Below, piece after piece: positions 5,816 to 7,503 of a DNA stretch of 7,503 bases (the stretch's first letter is position 1; each line of letters opens with the position of its first letter). The DNA is from an uncultured Oscillospiraceae bacterium (GTDB lineage Bacteria; Bacillota; Clostridia; Oscillospirales; Acutalibacteraceae), in contig URDW01000101.1 of NCBI GenBank assembly GCA_900546735.1, forward strand, positions 1 through 7,503, read 5' to 3'. Position numbers and translations under genes: made by a program. The notes below the pieces were generated by a model. It worked only from the letters and a program-made list of their open reading frames with translations, did not search any database and was not told the DNA's origin.

Positions 5816-7456
5816 TTTTTGCCAGAATATAGGTCACAATGGCCCACATGGCCTGAAACGCGGCAACAGACAGGGCGGAAAGCAGCGAAAAGCCGTTTGT
5901 AAAGGCCAGCAGTGCCGTCAGCGCAAAGCCGAGACCGCAGCCAAAATCAATAAAGAAAGTCAAAAGATTTTTGCACACATAAAGCCGGTCGGCGCCGAAC
6001 ATGGCGTTCAGAAAGCCGCGTACCGTACCGTTGTGCACCACGAGCGCCGGCGCGTCCTCCGACACAAGGGAAGCGTACTTTTCATAAACGCGGGCCGAGG
6101 CGGCGTTCATCACGCGCACATAGCCCTGCGGCACATCGAAAACATCGGCGATAAAATCATCGTTGATGTACGCATCGGTGCTTTTGGCCAGGATGGTGAT
6201 GCCGGTCTTTTCCAGCTTTTTCAAGTCTTTTTGCAGGTCAGGATCGGCAGAATACGAAAAGATGTACATGGCCCAAAGCTTGCCGGCCACAGCCAAATAA
6301 AGTGCACGGCGCCCCTTTTGCGTGTAGCGCGCTTCAAACTCGGCGTTCGGCACAGCCACGCCGTGGTGCAGCAGCATGCTGCGGTTGCCCACCAGCACTT
6401 TTTTGCCGTAGATCCAGGCCGAAAGACCCATCTTGTCTTCATAAAGAATGTCCTTGGCCTCGGGCAGAATCGAGGATTTGCCGACGATAACATCGTCAAA
6501 CACGGCGGCAAGCGGCGTTTTGGCACGCATCAGCACGGCTGCCGTCTGCAAAATGATCTCATCCGTTTTGGCGCCGTTGAACTGGCGCATGCCGTACAGA
6601 TTGCAGTCTTTACGCGCAAAAAGGTCGGACGCTTCGATCACCATGGCGTTTGCATCTTCCACAAAATCTGCACCGGCATAGCCGCACACCATAGCCCCTT
6701 TCTGGGAAATACGCTCCGTAACTGTAAACAGCGCCGTTTCAAACAGACCGCAGGCAAAGCACGGGCAGGCGGCCAGCACGGCGGCTGTCAGCGCCGTAAA
6801 GCCGTAAGGCCACTGGCGCGTGACCACACACACCACCACAAAAAGCACAAGGCTCAAAAACAAAATGACCGGGTAAAAAGTGCGCGCGATCTTGTCGGCC
6901 GGGTCGTCGGCCAGCGACGTTTCGTCAAACGCGACAAGGTTCTTGACGCGCACGCTGGTTTTCAAAATCGGTTCGCCGTACAGCAGGCCGCGGCTGATGA
7001 CCGTGGCGTCGACCGGGTTCGCAATGTTTTCCACAACGTACTTTTCGTCCTGCGCACGGATGTAGTCAAAATTGCGCAGGACCCGGCGCACCTGCATATG
7101 CCGGCCGGCCGCATACATAAACAGCACAAAAGCGCCTGCACCGGCAAAAAGCTCGATCGACTCGACTGCAAAATCAGGGTAAAACAGCACGAGTGCCGTG
7201 TGCACCAAAACGAGCAGCGCCCCGACCGAAACAGGCAGTGCAGAGGTGATGCCTTTTTTGGTAAACACGCTGAAAAAGCCGCGCAGGATCGTGGAAATAT
7301 TTGCAATAAAGCAGGCGGCGTACAACAGCGCCTGCACGGCGTTATAAAGCGTCTGGTCCAGAAGCGGCGCGGGCAGATAACCGGTCGCGCGCAGTACTGC
7401 CAAAACAAGCAGTGCCGCCGTGCACACAAATGTGAGCCCGACCTGCAGGCCAAGGC
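5796..7456 (-). CDS. Degenerate P-type ATPase-like membrane protein (5' partial)
   Basis: The frame is open to the adapter junction at 7456, so the true N-terminus is missing. The GTG at 7425-7427 is internal, since hydrophobic membrane sequence (GLGLQVGLTF) continues upstream of it. Residues here count from that GTG. Several membrane segments precede a soluble stretch. Then LADDPADKIARTFYPVILFLS (172-192) and ACPC (220-223) match the heavy-metal P1B ATPase core, and AWIYGKKVLVGNRSMLLHHGV (337-357) matches its nucleotide-binding domain. Two C-terminal helices (about 485-505 and 512-535) end the protein. The catalytic motifs are absent. Where DKTGT should stand the sequence is VIEASDLF (263-270); no TGE is seen in the actuator region; TGDN is replaced by AKSTDAY (414-420); no GDGxND is found. 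It therefore probably cannot form the phosphoenzyme and may act as a sensor, scaffold or metal-binding protein. The intact long frame and well-formed membrane segments argue against a decaying pseudogene. The glucosidase gene lies 33 bases downstream on the same strand. Confidence 0.8.
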
Positions 7457-7503
7457 CTGTCTCTTATACACATCTCCGAGCCCACGAGACACTGAGCGAT
7501 CTC
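7457..7503. other. Illumina Nextera adapter and index (sequencing artefact)
   Basis: CTGTCTCTTATACACATCT (7457-7475) is the 19-base Tn5 mosaic end used in Nextera libraries. It is followed by CCGAGCCCACGAGAC (7476-7490), the read-2 adapter, then an 8-base index ACTGAGCG (7491-7498) and ATCTC, the start of the P7 sequence. From memory the index corresponds to Nextera XT N724. This is untrimmed adapter and should be removed. It is not a transposon end in the genome. Confidence 0.98.

Noticed and set aside
7457..7475. Tn5 mosaic end as evidence of a transposon insertion
   Set aside because: It is followed by read-2 adapter, index and P7 sequence, so it comes from library preparation.
6962..7492. 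Minus-strand frame of 176 residues beginning MSRGLGDVYKRQ
   Set aside because: Its N-terminus is translated Nextera adapter and the rest is an out-of-frame reading of the ATPase-like gene.

Overview
The window reads as a metagenome-assembled contig from a Bacillota genome, probably a gut clostridium of the Oscillospiraceae/Ruminococcaceae type. This placement is inferred from strong purine-rich Shine-Dalgarno sites (AAAGGAGGG, GAGGGGG, AGAGGA), an intracellular GH13 subfamily 31 glucosidase, a large MacB/FtsX-type ABC protein with no outer-membrane partner, and an XRE regulator with a glycine-rich membrane tail. No tRNA, rRNA, CRISPR array or insertion sequence is visible. The last 47 bases (7457-7503) are not biological. 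They are Illumina Nextera adapter plus an index, so the rightmost gene is cut at an artificial edge.

Left part, plus strand (1-1327): the C-terminal end of an unidentified gene (1-137); an XRE-family DNA-binding protein fused to a membrane-like region of ten-residue Gly/Ile repeats (260-1054); a 138-base spacer with three consecutive inverted repeats, the third overlapping a good promoter; and a 44-residue, cysteine-free, strongly acidic amphipathic peptide gene (1193-1327). The peptide has an ideal ribosome binding site and is followed by a perfect bidirectional terminator (1346-1384). Its size, helix-break-helix pattern and ends resemble staphylococcal beta-class phenol-soluble modulins as I remember them. 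This is the most novel-looking element here.

Right part, minus strand (1420-7456), in transcription order: a 5'-truncated P-type ATPase-like membrane protein that keeps the CPC transmembrane motif but lacks the phosphorylation and hinge motifs; a GH13_31 oligo-1,6-glucosidase (ATG at 5762) 33 bases downstream; a terminator (4046-4088); and a fused ABC ATPase/permease (ATG at 4011). The ABC gene converges on the peptide gene across the shared terminator.

The regulator, the membrane-active-looking peptide and the MacB-like transporter sit side by side. A peptide production/export or immunity module is possible but speculative, because the transporter is transcribed in the opposite direction. 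The glucosidase is ordinary intracellular carbohydrate metabolism and the pseudo-ATPase has no obvious link to it.
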